Below are positions 41,538-50,313 of a stretch of DNA of 64,000 bases, in pieces; position 1 is the stretch's first letter, and each line of letters begins with the position of its first letter. Below the pieces are notes generated by a model. That model was not told the DNA's origin. It worked only from the letters and a program-made list of their open reading frames with translations, and did not search any database. This DNA comes from Marixanthomonas sp002364245 (lineage in GTDB: Bacteria > Bacteroidota > Bacteroidia > Flavobacteriales > Flavobacteriaceae), in contig CAXAZF010000003.1 in assembly GCA_963973455.1 (NCBI GenBank), positions 124,001 to 188,000 on the forward strand. The letters are read 5' to 3'. The translations under genes were made by a program, and so were the position numbers.

Positions 41538-42239
41538 ATGATCAATAAAACGGTTTCAAACGTTGAAAAAGCTTGTGAAGGCATTAAAGACAGCATGACG
41601 TTGATGCTCGGAGGTTTCGGTTTAAGCGGGATTCCTGAGAATGCTATAAATGAATTAGTAAAACGAAACGTTCAAGATGTAACCTGTATATCAAATAATG
41701 CAGGAGTAGATGATTTTGGATTGGGCTTGTTATTAAGAAAACATCAGATTAAAAAAATGGTTTCATCCTATGTTGGTGAAAACAAAGAATTTGAACGTCA
41801 AATGTTAAGTGGCGAAATGGAAGTGGAATTAATTCCGCAAGGAACACTGGCACAACGTTGCCAAGCTGCACAAAGCGGAATACCAGCTTTTTTCACCCCA
41901 GCAGGTTATGGAACCGAAGTCGCCGAAGGAAAAGAAACCCGCGAATTTGATGGTAAAATGCATGTGATGGAACGTGCTTTTAAAGCAGATTTTGCATTTG
42001 TAAAAGCCTGGAAAGGTGATGAAGCAGGGAACCTTATTTTTAAAGGAACTGCTAGAAACTTCAATGCAAATATGTGTGGCGCCGCCAAAATAACGGTTGC
42101 TGAAGTTGAAGAATTAGTTCCAGCTGGAGAATTGGACCCTAATCAAATACACATTCCAGGAATATTTGTACAGCGCATTTTCCAAGGAAAAGATTATGAA
42201 AAAAGAATTGAACAACGAACCGTAAGACCTAAGAAATAA
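41538..42239 (+). CDS. scoA: 3-oxoacid CoA-transferase subunit A
   Basis: It is the alpha subunit of succinyl-CoA:acetoacetate CoA-transferase. The 233-residue protein has the family signature MLGGFGLSGIPENAINELV near the N-terminus and GTEVAEGKETREFDGK mid-protein. Together with scoB, whose start overlaps its stop by 1 nt, it activates acetoacetate or similar acids, linking ketone-body or leucine/lysine breakdown to the TCA cycle. Confidence 0.94.
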   Translation: MINKTVSNVEKACEGIKDSMTLMLGGFGLSGIPENAINELVKRNVQDVTCISNNAGVDDFGLGLLLRKHQIKKMVSSYVGENKEFERQMLSGEMEVELIPQGTLAQRCQAAQSGIPAFFTPAGYGTEVAEGKETREFDGKMHVMERAFKADFAFVKAWKGDEAGNLIFKGTARNFNANMCGAAKITVAEVEELVPAGELDPNQIHIPGIFVQRIFQGKDYEKRIEQRTVRPKK

Positions 42240-42895
42240 TGTCATTATCTAAAGAACAAATAGCACAGCGCATCGCGAAAGAAGTTAAAGACGGGTACTA
42301 CGTAAACCTTGGTATTGGTATTCCTACCTTGGTTGCCAATTTTGTACGGGACGATATACAAGTAGAATTTCAAAGTGAAAACGGAATTTTGGGAATGGGA
42401 CCTTTCCCTTTTGAAGGCGAAGAAGACCCAGACTTAATCAATGCCGGAAAACAAACCATTACAGCCCTGCCGGGAGCATCTTTTTTCGACTCTGCGATGA
42501 GCTTTTCCATGATTCGTGGTCAGCATGTAGATTTAACCATTTTAGGCTCTATGGAGGTGGCGCAAAACGGAAACATTGCCAACTGGAAAATACCTGGAAA
42601 AATGGTAAAAGGAATGGGAGGTGCCATGGATTTAGTTGCATCTGCAGAAAATATTATCGTTGCTATGATGCATACGAACCGTGCAGGAAACTCAAAATTA
42701 TTGAAAGAATGTACTTTGCCCCTTACAGGTGTGGAATGTGTACGGAAAATTGTCACTAATCTTGCTGTTCTTGAAGTAAAAGACAATGCATTCCATTTAT
42801 TGGAACGTGCTCCAGGTGTAAGTATAGATGAAATTAAGGAAGCAACTGAAGGCGATTTAATAGTAAATGGTGATATTCCTGAGATGAAATTTTAA
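42239..42895 (+). CDS. scoB: 3-oxoacid CoA-transferase subunit B
   Basis: This 218-residue beta subunit carries the catalytic glutamate, E47 in FQSENGILGMGPFP, which forms the CoA-thioester intermediate. VNLGIGIPTLVANF and the late AMDLVASAENIIVAMMHTNR are typical. It overlaps scoA by 1 nt, and a terminator follows at 42921-42949. Confidence 0.95.
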   Translation: MSLSKEQIAQRIAKEVKDGYYVNLGIGIPTLVANFVRDDIQVEFQSENGILGMGPFPFEGEEDPDLINAGKQTITALPGASFFDSAMSFSMIRGQHVDLTILGSMEVAQNGNIANWKIPGKMVKGMGGAMDLVASAENIIVAMMHTNRAGNSKLLKECTLPLTGVECVRKIVTNLAVLEVKDNAFHLLERAPGVSIDEIKEATEGDLIVNGDIPEMKF

Positions 42896-42920
42896 AAAAA
42901 TCTTCTATTACTAAAAATTT

Positions 42921-42949
42921 GACCGGTGTATAAACATCGGTCTTTTTTT
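42921..42949 (+). terminator. Rho-independent terminator after scoB
   Basis: GACCGGTG (42921-42928) pairs with CATCGGTC (42935-42942) with one G-T pair, followed by a run of seven T. Confidence 0.9.
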
Positions 42950-43009
42950 AGTATAAAAATAAGATATTTCCTACTTAAGAATTAAAAATGTTAAAATTTT
43001 AAGCTTTTT

Positions 43010-43043
43010 ATCGAATTAATATGTTTTTAATCGATTAAATATG
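43010..43043 (+). repeat. Two 14-bp direct repeats with 20-bp period
   Basis: ATCGAATTAATATG (43010-43023) and ATCGATTAAATATG (43030-43043) match at 12 of 14 positions and are spaced 20 bp, about two helical turns. They lie upstream of the small ORF at 43099. An identical ATCGATTAAAT also occurs at 45120-45130 in the intergenic region before the M4 protease. Confidence 0.4.
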
Positions 43044-43098
43044 ATTTCTTTTTCATATTAGCTATCCCAAATTTGAACAACTAACTAAAAGCTTACTT

Positions 43099-43188
43099 AT
43101 GAAAAATTTAATTAACTCCCTTAAGAACACATTTTCATTACTAAAAAATGTGCTCTATGTAGCAAAGAAGGTTTTCTTGCTCATGTAA
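43099..43188 (+). CDS. Candidate 29-residue amphipathic peptide
   Basis: ATG to TAA in one frame gives 29 residues, starting MKNLINSLKN and ending VAKKVFLLM. The peptide is hydrophobic and basic, without acidic residues, and would form an amphipathic or membrane-seeking helix. A weak minus-7 box (CAAATTTG, 43068-43075) lies upstream. The coding DNA also contains an inverted repeat (CACATTTT and AAAATGTG), so the stretch may be an RNA structure rather than a gene. Similar short basic peptides occur as type I toxins or leader peptides; this is only a comparison. Confidence 0.35.
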   Translation: MKNLINSLKNTFSLLKNVLYVAKKVFLLM

Positions 43189-43189
43189 T

Positions 43190-43205
43190 ACTACCAATTG
43201 GTAGT
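43190..43205. promoter_or_regulatory. Perfect 16-bp palindrome
   Basis: ACTACCAATTGGTAGT is its own reverse complement. As RNA it would fold into a 6-bp stem with an AATT loop. As DNA it overlaps the minus-33 region of the promoter box at 43217, so it could be an operator. Confidence 0.55.
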
Positions 43206-43216
43206 TACGGGCTACA

Positions 43217-43224
43217 TAACTTTG
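43217..43224 (+). promoter_or_regulatory. Minus-7 box of a tiny transcription unit
   Basis: TAACTTTG is a perfect TAnnTTTG. A TTG lies 16 bp upstream inside the palindrome. Transcription would start near 43228 and run straight into the terminator at 43253-43287. Confidence 0.5.
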
Positions 43225-43227
43225 CCC

Positions 43228-43287
43228 CGAATCTGCAATGATTCAAATATTAAACCCGTTCTTTGTGAGGTTAGAACGGGTTTTTTT
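43228..43287 (+). ncRNA. Candidate small RNA of about 60 nt
   Basis: Between the promoter box and the terminator there is no ORF but a hairpin GAATC-tgcaat-GATTC (43230-43245) and the terminator stem. A promoter, two stems and a U-tail within 70 bp is the layout of a small regulatory RNA. Alternatively it is the 3' part of a longer structured RNA that includes the peptide region. Confidence 0.4.
43253..43287 (+). terminator. Strong rho-independent terminator
   Basis: AACCCGTTCT (43253-43262) pairs with AGAACGGGTT (43273-43282) around a 10-nt loop, followed by a T-run to 43287. It points in the plus direction, although the only annotated gene beyond it is convergent. Confidence 0.9.
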
Positions 43288-43298
43288 ATTTTTTTCGC

Positions 43299-45008
43299 TT
43301 AAATGCCTTTCGGAATAGCATCAATAAGCTTTTGTGTGTATTCTTTTGATGGATTTGCGTAAATTTCATCTGCATCACCTATTTCTTCTATTCTTCCTTC
43401 ATTCATTACCAATAACTGATCGGCCATGTATTTTACAACCGCTAAATCATGAGAAATAAAAAGATACGTAAAGCCGAAATCATCTTTCAGTTCATTCAAC
43501 AAATTTAAAACCTGAGCTTGTACTGAAATATCCAATGCGGAAACTGACTCGTCACAAATAACTAATTTGGGTTCTAAAGCGATGGTTCTAGCAATTCCCA
43601 CACGTTGCCTCTGCCCACCAGAAAGTTCGTGCGGATATCTATAATAATATGACTCATCTAACCCGACTCGGCTTAATAATTTTTTTGCCTTTTCTTGACG
43701 TTCCTTTTTTGATGTACCGATGCCGTGTACTTTCATCGGTTCTATTATAGATTCACCAATTAAAATACGTGGGTTTAAAGACGAATAAGGGTCTTGAAAG
43801 ATAAGCTGTATCTCTTTGCGTAGTTTTCGTATTTCAGAAGCTTTTAATTGTGTTAACTCTTTCCCGCGATATAAAATATGCCCTTTTGTGGCTTTTTCCA
43901 GTTGCAAAATGGTTTTACCCAAGGTTGATTTCCCGCAACCGGACTCACCTACCAAACCCATGGTTTCACCTTCAAAAATGGCAAAGCTTACATCGTTCAC
44001 AGCTTTCACACTTTGGTTAGGTTTAAAAAAACAAGCATTACTGTAATATTCTTTTTCGAGGTTCTTTACTTCGAGCAAAGGTGTTTTTGTATATATTTTT
44101 TTATGTCTTTTCGCACGGGATTGGGAAGTTTCAACTATTGGCACAAAGCTTTTATCTGCAATAGAAGCAATGGTAGGTAGCTTTTCCAGTCGCTTTTCCA
44201 AAGTTGGGCGTGAAGCCAATAAGGCTTTAGTGTATTCATCTTTTGGGTTTTTGAATATCTCGATTACGGTTCCCGTTTCTACAATATCACCTTTATACAT
44301 AACGACCACTCGGTCTGCAATCTCAGAAACCAATGCTAAGTCGTGGGATATAAAAAGTAAGCTCATTCCTGTTTCTTGTTGCAACTCTTTCAACAACAGC
44401 AATATTTCTTTTTGAACAGTAACATCCAGTGCTGTTGTGGGCTCATCGGCAATCAACAATTTGGGTTTACAAGCAATAGCCATAGCGATCATAACGCGTT
44501 GCATTTGCCCTCCACTTATTTGGTGAGGATACCTATTATAAATTATTTTAGGTTGTGGGAGCTTGACTTTTTCAAATAGGGAAAGGGTTTCTTTTTTTGC
44601 TTCGGAAGCTGTGTAATTTAAGTGATGTTGTAAAATTTCTGAAACTTGAAAACCGCATGTTAGGGAAGGATTTAAAGCGCTCATGGGTTCTTGGAAGATC
44701 ATGGCGATTTCTTTTCCCCGAACCTTCCGAAACTCTTTAGCTCCTATTTCTAAAATGTTTTTATCCTGAAAGTGAACTTCACCTTTTATATGCGTTTGTT
44801 TTTCGGGTAATAAACCCATTATCGACATTGCTGTGACCGATTTTCCAGAACCGGATTCGCCAACAACGCCAACGATTTTATTTTCCCGAATTGAAAAAGA
44901 AATTTCATGTATTACTTCAACTAAATTGGGTTTTTTTCCACTTTTTAGTTTGGCAGGTCCAAAAGAAATGGAAAGATTGGTGATAGAAAGAAGTAAATCA
45001 TTGTTCAT
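43299..45008 (-). CDS. ABC transporter ATPase with two fused nucleotide-binding domains (oligopeptide/GsiA-YejF type)
   Basis: The 569-residue protein has two complete ABC domains. Domain 1 has Walker A GESGSGKSVTA, signature SGGQMQR, and Walker B LLIADEPTTALD. Domain 2 (from about residue 305) has Walker A GESGCGKSTLG, signature SGGQRQR, and Walker B LVICDESVSALD. Both resemble Dpp/Opp ATPases (MSALNPSLTCG and DPYSSLNPRI motifs). No permease or binding-protein gene is adjacent, so it must work with partners elsewhere. The minus-7 box lies 5 nt before the ATG. Confidence 0.93.
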   Translation of the reverse strand: MNNDLLLSITNLSISFGPAKLKSGKKPNLVEVIHEISFSIRENKIVGVVGESGSGKSVTAMSIMGLLPEKQTHIKGEVHFQDKNILEIGAKEFRKVRGKEIAMIFQEPMSALNPSLTCGFQVSEILQHHLNYTASEAKKETLSLFEKVKLPQPKIIYNRYPHQISGGQMQRVMIAMAIACKPKLLIADEPTTALDVTVQKEILLLLKELQQETGMSLLFISHDLALVSEIADRVVVMYKGDIVETGTVIEIFKNPKDEYTKALLASRPTLEKRLEKLPTIASIADKSFVPIVETSQSRAKRHKKIYTKTPLLEVKNLEKEYYSNACFFKPNQSVKAVNDVSFAIFEGETMGLVGESGCGKSTLGKTILQLEKATKGHILYRGKELTQLKASEIRKLRKEIQLIFQDPYSSLNPRILIGESIIEPMKVHGIGTSKKERQEKAKKLLSRVGLDESYYYRYPHELSGGQRQRVGIARTIALEPKLVICDESVSALDISVQAQVLNLLNELKDDFGFTYLFISHDLAVVKYMADQLLVMNEGRIEEIGDADEIYANPSKEYTQKLIDAIPKGI

Positions 45009-45013
45009 TGATT

Positions 45014-45021
45014 CAAATGTA
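45014..45021 (-). promoter_or_regulatory. Minus-7 box of the ABC ATPase gene, leaderless geometry
   Basis: The minus strand reads TACATTTG, a perfect consensus, separated from the ATG by 5 nt. No convincing minus-33 TTG is present. Confidence 0.55.
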
Positions 45022-45536
45022 CCAATTTTAACTTTATTTCTAATTTTTTCTTATCCTACATAAACAGTAGGGTTTACAGATTTTACCTACAAATTTTAAC
45101 ATTTACAGCCGTGTAGTTTATCGATTAAATTTTGATTTTAATAATATTTTGGGTTAATTCGTGTCAGTTTTTTAACGATTAGTCTGTTTTATTACTATTT
45201 ATGACGAAAAAATACATTTTTTATAAAACCGCAAATGTCTATAATTCTGTTAAAGATGTAAAGCGTACAATAAAGCAACCACCTCGATTATTTAATACCT
45301 CATACTTTTCGCAAAATACGCTTCAGCTTTATCCCCATTTTCCTCTTTTCTTTCTTACACCGCAACTTCGATATTCAATATCAACTATAAAATTTTTGTA
45401 CCAAGCTTTTTGGTCAAAGTCTAAGATTACTTACGAAAAAACATAATAAAATAAAACGTATTGCCCCACAATACGGTATCCCCACAACTATTTAAAAATT
45501 ATAAACCTAATTATTAACCCTTAATATTCACTAATT
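45022..45536. other. Long intergenic region before the M4 protease
   Basis: About 515 bp of very AT-rich DNA. It holds the ATCGATTAAAT element at 45120-45130 and an 81-codon ORF (45201-45446) without recognisable features that I do not accept as a gene. At 45457-45475 CGTATTG and CAATACG form a perfect 7-bp stem with a 5-nt loop, 62 bp before the protease ATG. Only imperfect minus-7 boxes were found. The hairpin may stabilise or regulate the protease leader. Confidence 0.5.
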
Positions 45537-48494
45537 ATGAGAAACAATTATAAAGACCTTGCCGTGGCAACGTCATTATTCTTAGCTTCAGTTATTGGTT
45601 TTGCACAGGAAAGTCCTAAAAAACCAATACAAAAGCTTAAAGTTTTTAATCAAACCGAAAGTAAAGCTCTTGGCAATTCGCAACAAGTGCTTTCACAACA
45701 ACTACAACTACCGAAAGGTAATTCCCTTTCCAAAGTTTCAGAAAAAGTAGATGAGCTGGGCTTCATTCATCGCGAATACCAACAGTACTACAACAACGTA
45801 AAAGTAGCTTTTAGTTCGAGTAAGATTCACGCTAAAGATGGTTCTATCGTAGCGATGAGTAATAATGTCTTTCGAATTAAAGATGTTTCCACATCCCCTA
45901 AACTTAGCAATTCTCAAGCATTAAACAGAGCATTGGCTCACGTTGGAGCTAATAGTTATTTATGGGAAAACAGACAAGAAGCAAATCTTGTTGACAACTA
46001 TAAAAAGCCTACGGGCGAATTGGTTGTTTTTCCAGCTATTGATAATATTTCAACTACCAATAGATTGGCATATAAGTTTGACATTTATGCTACGGACCCA
46101 GTATATCGTGCTGATGTCTATATCGATGCTCAAACAGGAGCTTTTATTATGGAGAACAAACGTATTCACCACGCTAATACACCTGCTACTGGAAGCAGCT
46201 TATATAATGGGAGTGTTTCCTTTACGGCAGATAGCAATGGTGGTCAATACCGTTTACGTCAAACCGCAGATGGTAACGGAATACAAACCTATGACTTAAA
46301 CAATGGTACCAACTACAACAATGCAAGTGATATTACCAGTAGTAGTACTACTTTTAATGGTAATGCAACTGGAGTTCAAGCACATTGGGGAGCTGAGCAG
46401 ACTCACAAGTACTTTTTTCAGAATCACAACAGGAATTCTTACAATGGCTCTGGAGCTGTAATTCGCTCATATGTAAGCTACTCGACAAATTATGTAAATG
46501 CTTTTTGGGATGGTAGTCGTATGACGTATGGTGATGGTGATGGAGTAAATTACGGTCCTTTAGTTTCACTAGATATTGTTGGACATGAAATTGCTCATGG
46601 TGTTACTGAATATTCAGCTAACTTAGTATACAGTTATGAATCTGGAGCATTAAATGAATCATTCTCTGATATTTTTGGGGAATCAATTGAAAATTTTGCC
46701 CAAGGAAACAATGATTGGCTTATGGGTGATCATATAGGTGCTGGCGGAAGTGGTGGCGCTTTACGTTCTATGAGTAATCCAAATGCTTACAACCAACCAG
46801 ACACCTATTTAGGAACAAACTGGTATTCAGGTTCTGGAGATAATGGTGGTGTTCACTACAACTCTGGAGTACAAAACTTTTGGTTTTACCTGCTAAGTGT
46901 AGGTGGTAATGGAACCAATGATAATGGAGATAGCTACAGTGTTTCAGCAATTGGAATGGACACCGCAGCTTCTATTGCATATAGAAATTTAGCTGTTTAT
47001 TTAAATTCAAACTCTCAATACGACGATGCTAGAGCAGGCGCTATTCAAGCAGCCATAGATCTTTATGGGGCTGGAAGTGCTGAAGAAATTGCCGTCACCA
47101 ATGCTTGGCATGCGGTAGGAGTTGGTGCTGCTTATGATGGTGGAAACCCACCTCCACCAGACGATTGTGTAACTGGTGATGTGAATTTATCAATTACATT
47201 TGATAACTATCCAGAAGAAACAGCTTGGACATTAAAAGATGGCTCAGGAGCTACTATAGATTCTGAAAGCTATTCAAGTTCTAATGCTGACGGTTCTACT
47301 GTGAACGTTACCTTCTCAGGCTTAGCTGTAGATGACTACACGTTTACCATTACAGATTCATACGGAGATGGTATTTGCTGTTCCTACGGAAATGGTTCTT
47401 ATACATTATCAACAGATGACGGAACGATTGTTTCTGGAGGTGATTTTGGAAGTTCTGAAACCACTCAATTTTGTATTGAAGGCGGAGGAAGTGGTGCCGA
47501 TACGGAAGCGCCAACTGCTCCAACAGGTTTAACAGCCTCTAACATTACTGAAACTACAGCAGACCTTTCCTGGAATGCTTCTTCAGATAATGTAGGTGTA
47601 ACAGAATATGAAGTATTTCAAGGTGCTTCTTCATTAGGAACAACAGTAAACACATCGGCTCAAATCACTGGGTTAGTTGCTAATACCAGCTATACCTTTA
47701 GTGTAAAAGCTAAAGATGCCGCCGGGAATGTTTCAGGAGCATCCAACAGTGTAAACGTAACGACTGTTTCGCCTTCAAATGTTGACTATTGTGACTCACA
47801 AGGAAACAATTCTTCATATGAATGGATTGATTTAGTTCAATTGAATAATTTGAACAACGTAACCGGAAACAATGGTGGCTATGCAGATTTTACAAGTATG
47901 TCTGCAAATGTCCCTTATGGTTCAAATACAATATATATTAGCGCTGGTTTCTCTAGTTCTAGCTACAGAGAATATTGGAAAATTTGGATTGATTATGACC
48001 AAGATGGGGTTTTTGAAACTAATGAAGCGGTAGTTAGCGGTTCGTCTACAAGTAGCGGAACCTTAAATGCCAGTTTCTCAGTACCAACCTCAGCTATTTC
48101 GGGACCTACAAGAATGCGTGTTTCTATGAAGTATAATAGTGCGCAAGGAGCTTGTGAGTCGTTTACGTATGGTGAAGTAGAAGATTATACGGTAAATATT
48201 GGTCAAACTGCCTATACTGTAGGTGGCAATGATGATGGTCAAGCATTAGGTACTGCCGGAGCAGCATTTGGTATCAATGTATATCCTAACCCGGCGAACA
48301 GTATTTTAAATGTTGAGCTATTGGATAATAGAGAAGCTACATATGCAATTTATAACGTACTTGGTCAACAAGTATTAAACGGTTCTATAAACAGAACTGC
48401 AACCATCAACGTTGGCACACTTTCTAACGGTCTGTATCTTGTTAAGATCAATGACGGACAGAAAGAACTGGTAGAACGATTTATTAAAGAGTAG
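45537..48494 (+). CDS. Secreted M4 (thermolysin-like) metalloprotease with T9SS sorting domain
   Basis: The 985-residue protein is built as follows: signal peptide to about residue 22 (IGFAQ); FTP/PepSY-like propeptide (about 30-215); M4 catalytic domain with H350-E-x-x-H354 (HEIAH) and the third zinc ligand E374 (ALNESFSD), 24 residues later as in thermolysin; a beta domain (about 540-650) with SYGDGICC; a fibronectin III domain (about 655-740); a GEVED-type domain (about 750-890, IDYDQDGVF and YGEVEDYTV); and a C-terminal type A sorting domain (VYPNPANSILNVEL to the Lys-Glu end). It is exported across the outer membrane by type IX secretion to digest protein outside the cell. Confidence 0.96.
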   Translation: MRNNYKDLAVATSLFLASVIGFAQESPKKPIQKLKVFNQTESKALGNSQQVLSQQLQLPKGNSLSKVSEKVDELGFIHREYQQYYNNVKVAFSSSKIHAKDGSIVAMSNNVFRIKDVSTSPKLSNSQALNRALAHVGANSYLWENRQEANLVDNYKKPTGELVVFPAIDNISTTNRLAYKFDIYATDPVYRADVYIDAQTGAFIMENKRIHHANTPATGSSLYNGSVSFTADSNGGQYRLRQTADGNGIQTYDLNNGTNYNNASDITSSSTTFNGNATGVQAHWGAEQTHKYFFQNHNRNSYNGSGAVIRSYVSYSTNYVNAFWDGSRMTYGDGDGVNYGPLVSLDIVGHEIAHGVTEYSANLVYSYESGALNESFSDIFGESIENFAQGNNDWLMGDHIGAGGSGGALRSMSNPNAYNQPDTYLGTNWYSGSGDNGGVHYNSGVQNFWFYLLSVGGNGTNDNGDSYSVSAIGMDTAASIAYRNLAVYLNSNSQYDDARAGAIQAAIDLYGAGSAEEIAVTNAWHAVGVGAAYDGGNPPPPDDCVTGDVNLSITFDNYPEETAWTLKDGSGATIDSESYSSSNADGSTVNVTFSGLAVDDYTFTITDSYGDGICCSYGNGSYTLSTDDGTIVSGGDFGSSETTQFCIEGGGSGADTEAPTAPTGLTASNITETTADLSWNASSDNVGVTEYEVFQGASSLGTTVNTSAQITGLVANTSYTFSVKAKDAAGNVSGASNSVNVTTVSPSNVDYCDSQGNNSSYEWIDLVQLNNLNNVTGNNGGYADFTSMSANVPYGSNTIYISAGFSSSSYREYWKIWIDYDQDGVFETNEAVVSGSSTSSGTLNASFSVPTSAISGPTRMRVSMKYNSAQGACESFTYGEVEDYTVNIGQTAYTVGGNDDGQALGTAGAAFGINVYPNPANSILNVELLDNREATYAIYNVLGQQVLNGSINRTATINVGTLSNGLYLVKINDGQKELVERFIKE

Positions 48495-48535
48495 AGTTTA
48501 ATTAGTTAGTTTATTTCTTATACCAGAATGAAGAA

Positions 48536-48567
48536 AATCCCCACTCTTAATTGAGTGGGGGTTTTTC
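48536..48567 (+). terminator. Rho-independent terminator after the protease
   Basis: CCCCACTC (48540-48547) pairs with GAGTGGGG (48554-48561) around a 6-nt loop, with A before and a T-run after the stem. Confidence 0.92.
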
Positions 48568-48814
48568 TTTGAGATTGAACTCGAAAAATTAAGTTGTAGA
48601 TAAAGAGGCTGAGCGTTTTTTGTTTTTTAACATGATACAGCATTATCGCCTCTGTAACTTTAAACAAAAGAATTTATCGAAACTACCGAAACCGAAAATA
48701 AAACAGGAAACCTGACAACACTTAAGCCTAGGTAGTCAAGCCCGAAACATATTTGTTTTTTGTGATTTCCCGTTTGGTTTAATTATTGCTATATTCCCTT
48801 TGTAAAAACAATTC
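48568..48814. other. Intergenic region before the histidine kinase
   Basis: About 250 bp without an ORF. AAGAGGC near 48606 and GCCTCT near 48650 could pair over a long loop, and CAGGAAACCTG near 48706 is a short inverted repeat. No perfect minus-7 box was found; TCCCTTTG near 48793 is one mismatch away and could drive the kinase. I see no recognised RNA family. Confidence 0.4.
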
Positions 48815-50275
48815 ATGAAAATCTTTAGGCACTCGTTGCGCAACCGTATTTTCTTTTCCATGCTTTTATTGGTTGTGGGGGCATCTATATTAATTGCTTT
48901 GGTAACGGTGTATCAATACCAGGAAGAGGCAAAGGACTATCATCGCGATCGATTAGAGCGTAAAGAAACTGCCATTCGTGAAAATATAAATTACGTTTTA
49001 AAAGAAACAACCTACCCGGTTGAAACGGATAAAATTCCGCTGATTTTTAAAGATGAAATCTATGAAATCAAAGAAATTCACAACCTTGAAATTTATCTAT
49101 ACGATCTTGAGGGAAAACTTCTAAAATCATCTAAAGCATCTTTTTTAAAAGATACATCCAATCAAAAAATGCCAGATTACGCATTAAATGAGTTACGAAA
49201 TTCATCCAATAAACATTATGTAAAAAACTTTACTGAGGATGGACAGGAGTTTCAGTCTTCTTATTCATACATAACCGATAATTACTTTAAACCCTTAGCA
49301 ATACTCAACCTTCCCTATATTGAAGATGATGGGTTTATAAAAAAAGAACTGAAACAAAACTTAAGTCGGTTAGGAATGGCATATTTACTAATGCTATTGA
49401 TAGCGATTGCTTTGGCCTATTTCCTATCAAAATACATTACAAAGTCATTAAATACAATTAGTGAAAAGATAACCGAAACCCGGTTGAACAAGCGCAATCA
49501 AAAAATATTGATTGATACCACTACTGAAGAAATTTCAACACTAGTAAACGCTTATAATGGTATGATTGAAGAACTGGAAAATAGTGCAGCTCAATTAGCA
49601 ACCAGTGAGCGTGAGGCTGCTTGGCGTGAAATGGCAAAACAAGTAGCACATGAAATTAAAAACCCGTTGACGCCCATGCGATTAACAGTGCAGAGTTTTC
49701 AGCGTAAGTTTAATCAAAACGATCCTAACATAGAAGAGCGGTTGGATGAATACAGTAAAACCCTCATTCAGCAAATCGATACGATGAGTTCCATAGCTGA
49801 AGCATTTTCAAACTATGCAAAAATGCCCGCTCAGCAAGATGAAACACTCAATGTGGTGAAAATAACTAAGCTGGCACTCGATATTTTTAATGAGGATTAC
49901 ATTGAGTTTCATTCCGAAGAAGAAGAGATCATCGCCAAGTTTGATCGTACCCAGCTAATTAGAGTAGTGACTAATCTTGTTAAGAACAGTATTCAAGCTA
50001 TTGAGCAAGCAAAGCCAGAAACACCACTCATTAAAGTTATTGTGTCTGCTGTAGATAAATATGTTTCAATAAGCATTTGTGACAATGGTTTGGGAATTTC
50101 AGAAAACAATAAAGAAAAAGTTTTTGAGCCAAAGTTCACAACCAAATCCAGCGGCATGGGATTAGGTTTGGCTATGGTGAAAAATATTGTAGAAACCTAT
50201 GGAGGTACAATAAACTTAAAATCTGAAGAGGGGAAAGGTGCTACATTTACCGTTCGGTTTAAGAGACAGTTATAG
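48815..50275 (+). CDS. NtrY-like sensor histidine kinase
   Basis: The product has 486 residues: transmembrane helix 1 (about 12-34), extracytoplasmic sensor (about 35-185), transmembrane helix 2 (about 190-210), HAMP-like linker (about 211-262), the phosphoacceptor helix with H279 in AKQVAHEIKNPLTPMRL, and a HATPase domain with N box (VTNLVKNSIQAIEQA), G1 box (ICDNGLGIS) and G2 (SSGMGLGLAMVKNIV). The HEIKNPLTPM form is that of NtrY kinases. No response regulator gene is next to it, so its partner is unknown. Confidence 0.93.
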   Translation: MKIFRHSLRNRIFFSMLLLVVGASILIALVTVYQYQEEAKDYHRDRLERKETAIRENINYVLKETTYPVETDKIPLIFKDEIYEIKEIHNLEIYLYDLEGKLLKSSKASFLKDTSNQKMPDYALNELRNSSNKHYVKNFTEDGQEFQSSYSYITDNYFKPLAILNLPYIEDDGFIKKELKQNLSRLGMAYLLMLLIAIALAYFLSKYITKSLNTISEKITETRLNKRNQKILIDTTTEEISTLVNAYNGMIEELENSAAQLATSEREAAWREMAKQVAHEIKNPLTPMRLTVQSFQRKFNQNDPNIEERLDEYSKTLIQQIDTMSSIAEAFSNYAKMPAQQDETLNVVKITKLALDIFNEDYIEFHSEEEEIIAKFDRTQLIRVVTNLVKNSIQAIEQAKPETPLIKVIVSAVDKYVSISICDNGLGISENNKEKVFEPKFTTKSSGMGLGLAMVKNIVETYGGTINLKSEEGKGATFTVRFKRQL

Positions 50276-50313
50276 GCAATTTCGTATTTTTACATTAATA
50301 AAAAATATAGACT

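Noticed and set aside
45201..45446. 81-codon ORF in the gap before the M4 protease
   Set aside because: No signal peptide, domain or promoter box; the composition (Lys, Phe, Tyr, Ser rich) is what AT-rich noncoding DNA gives by chance.
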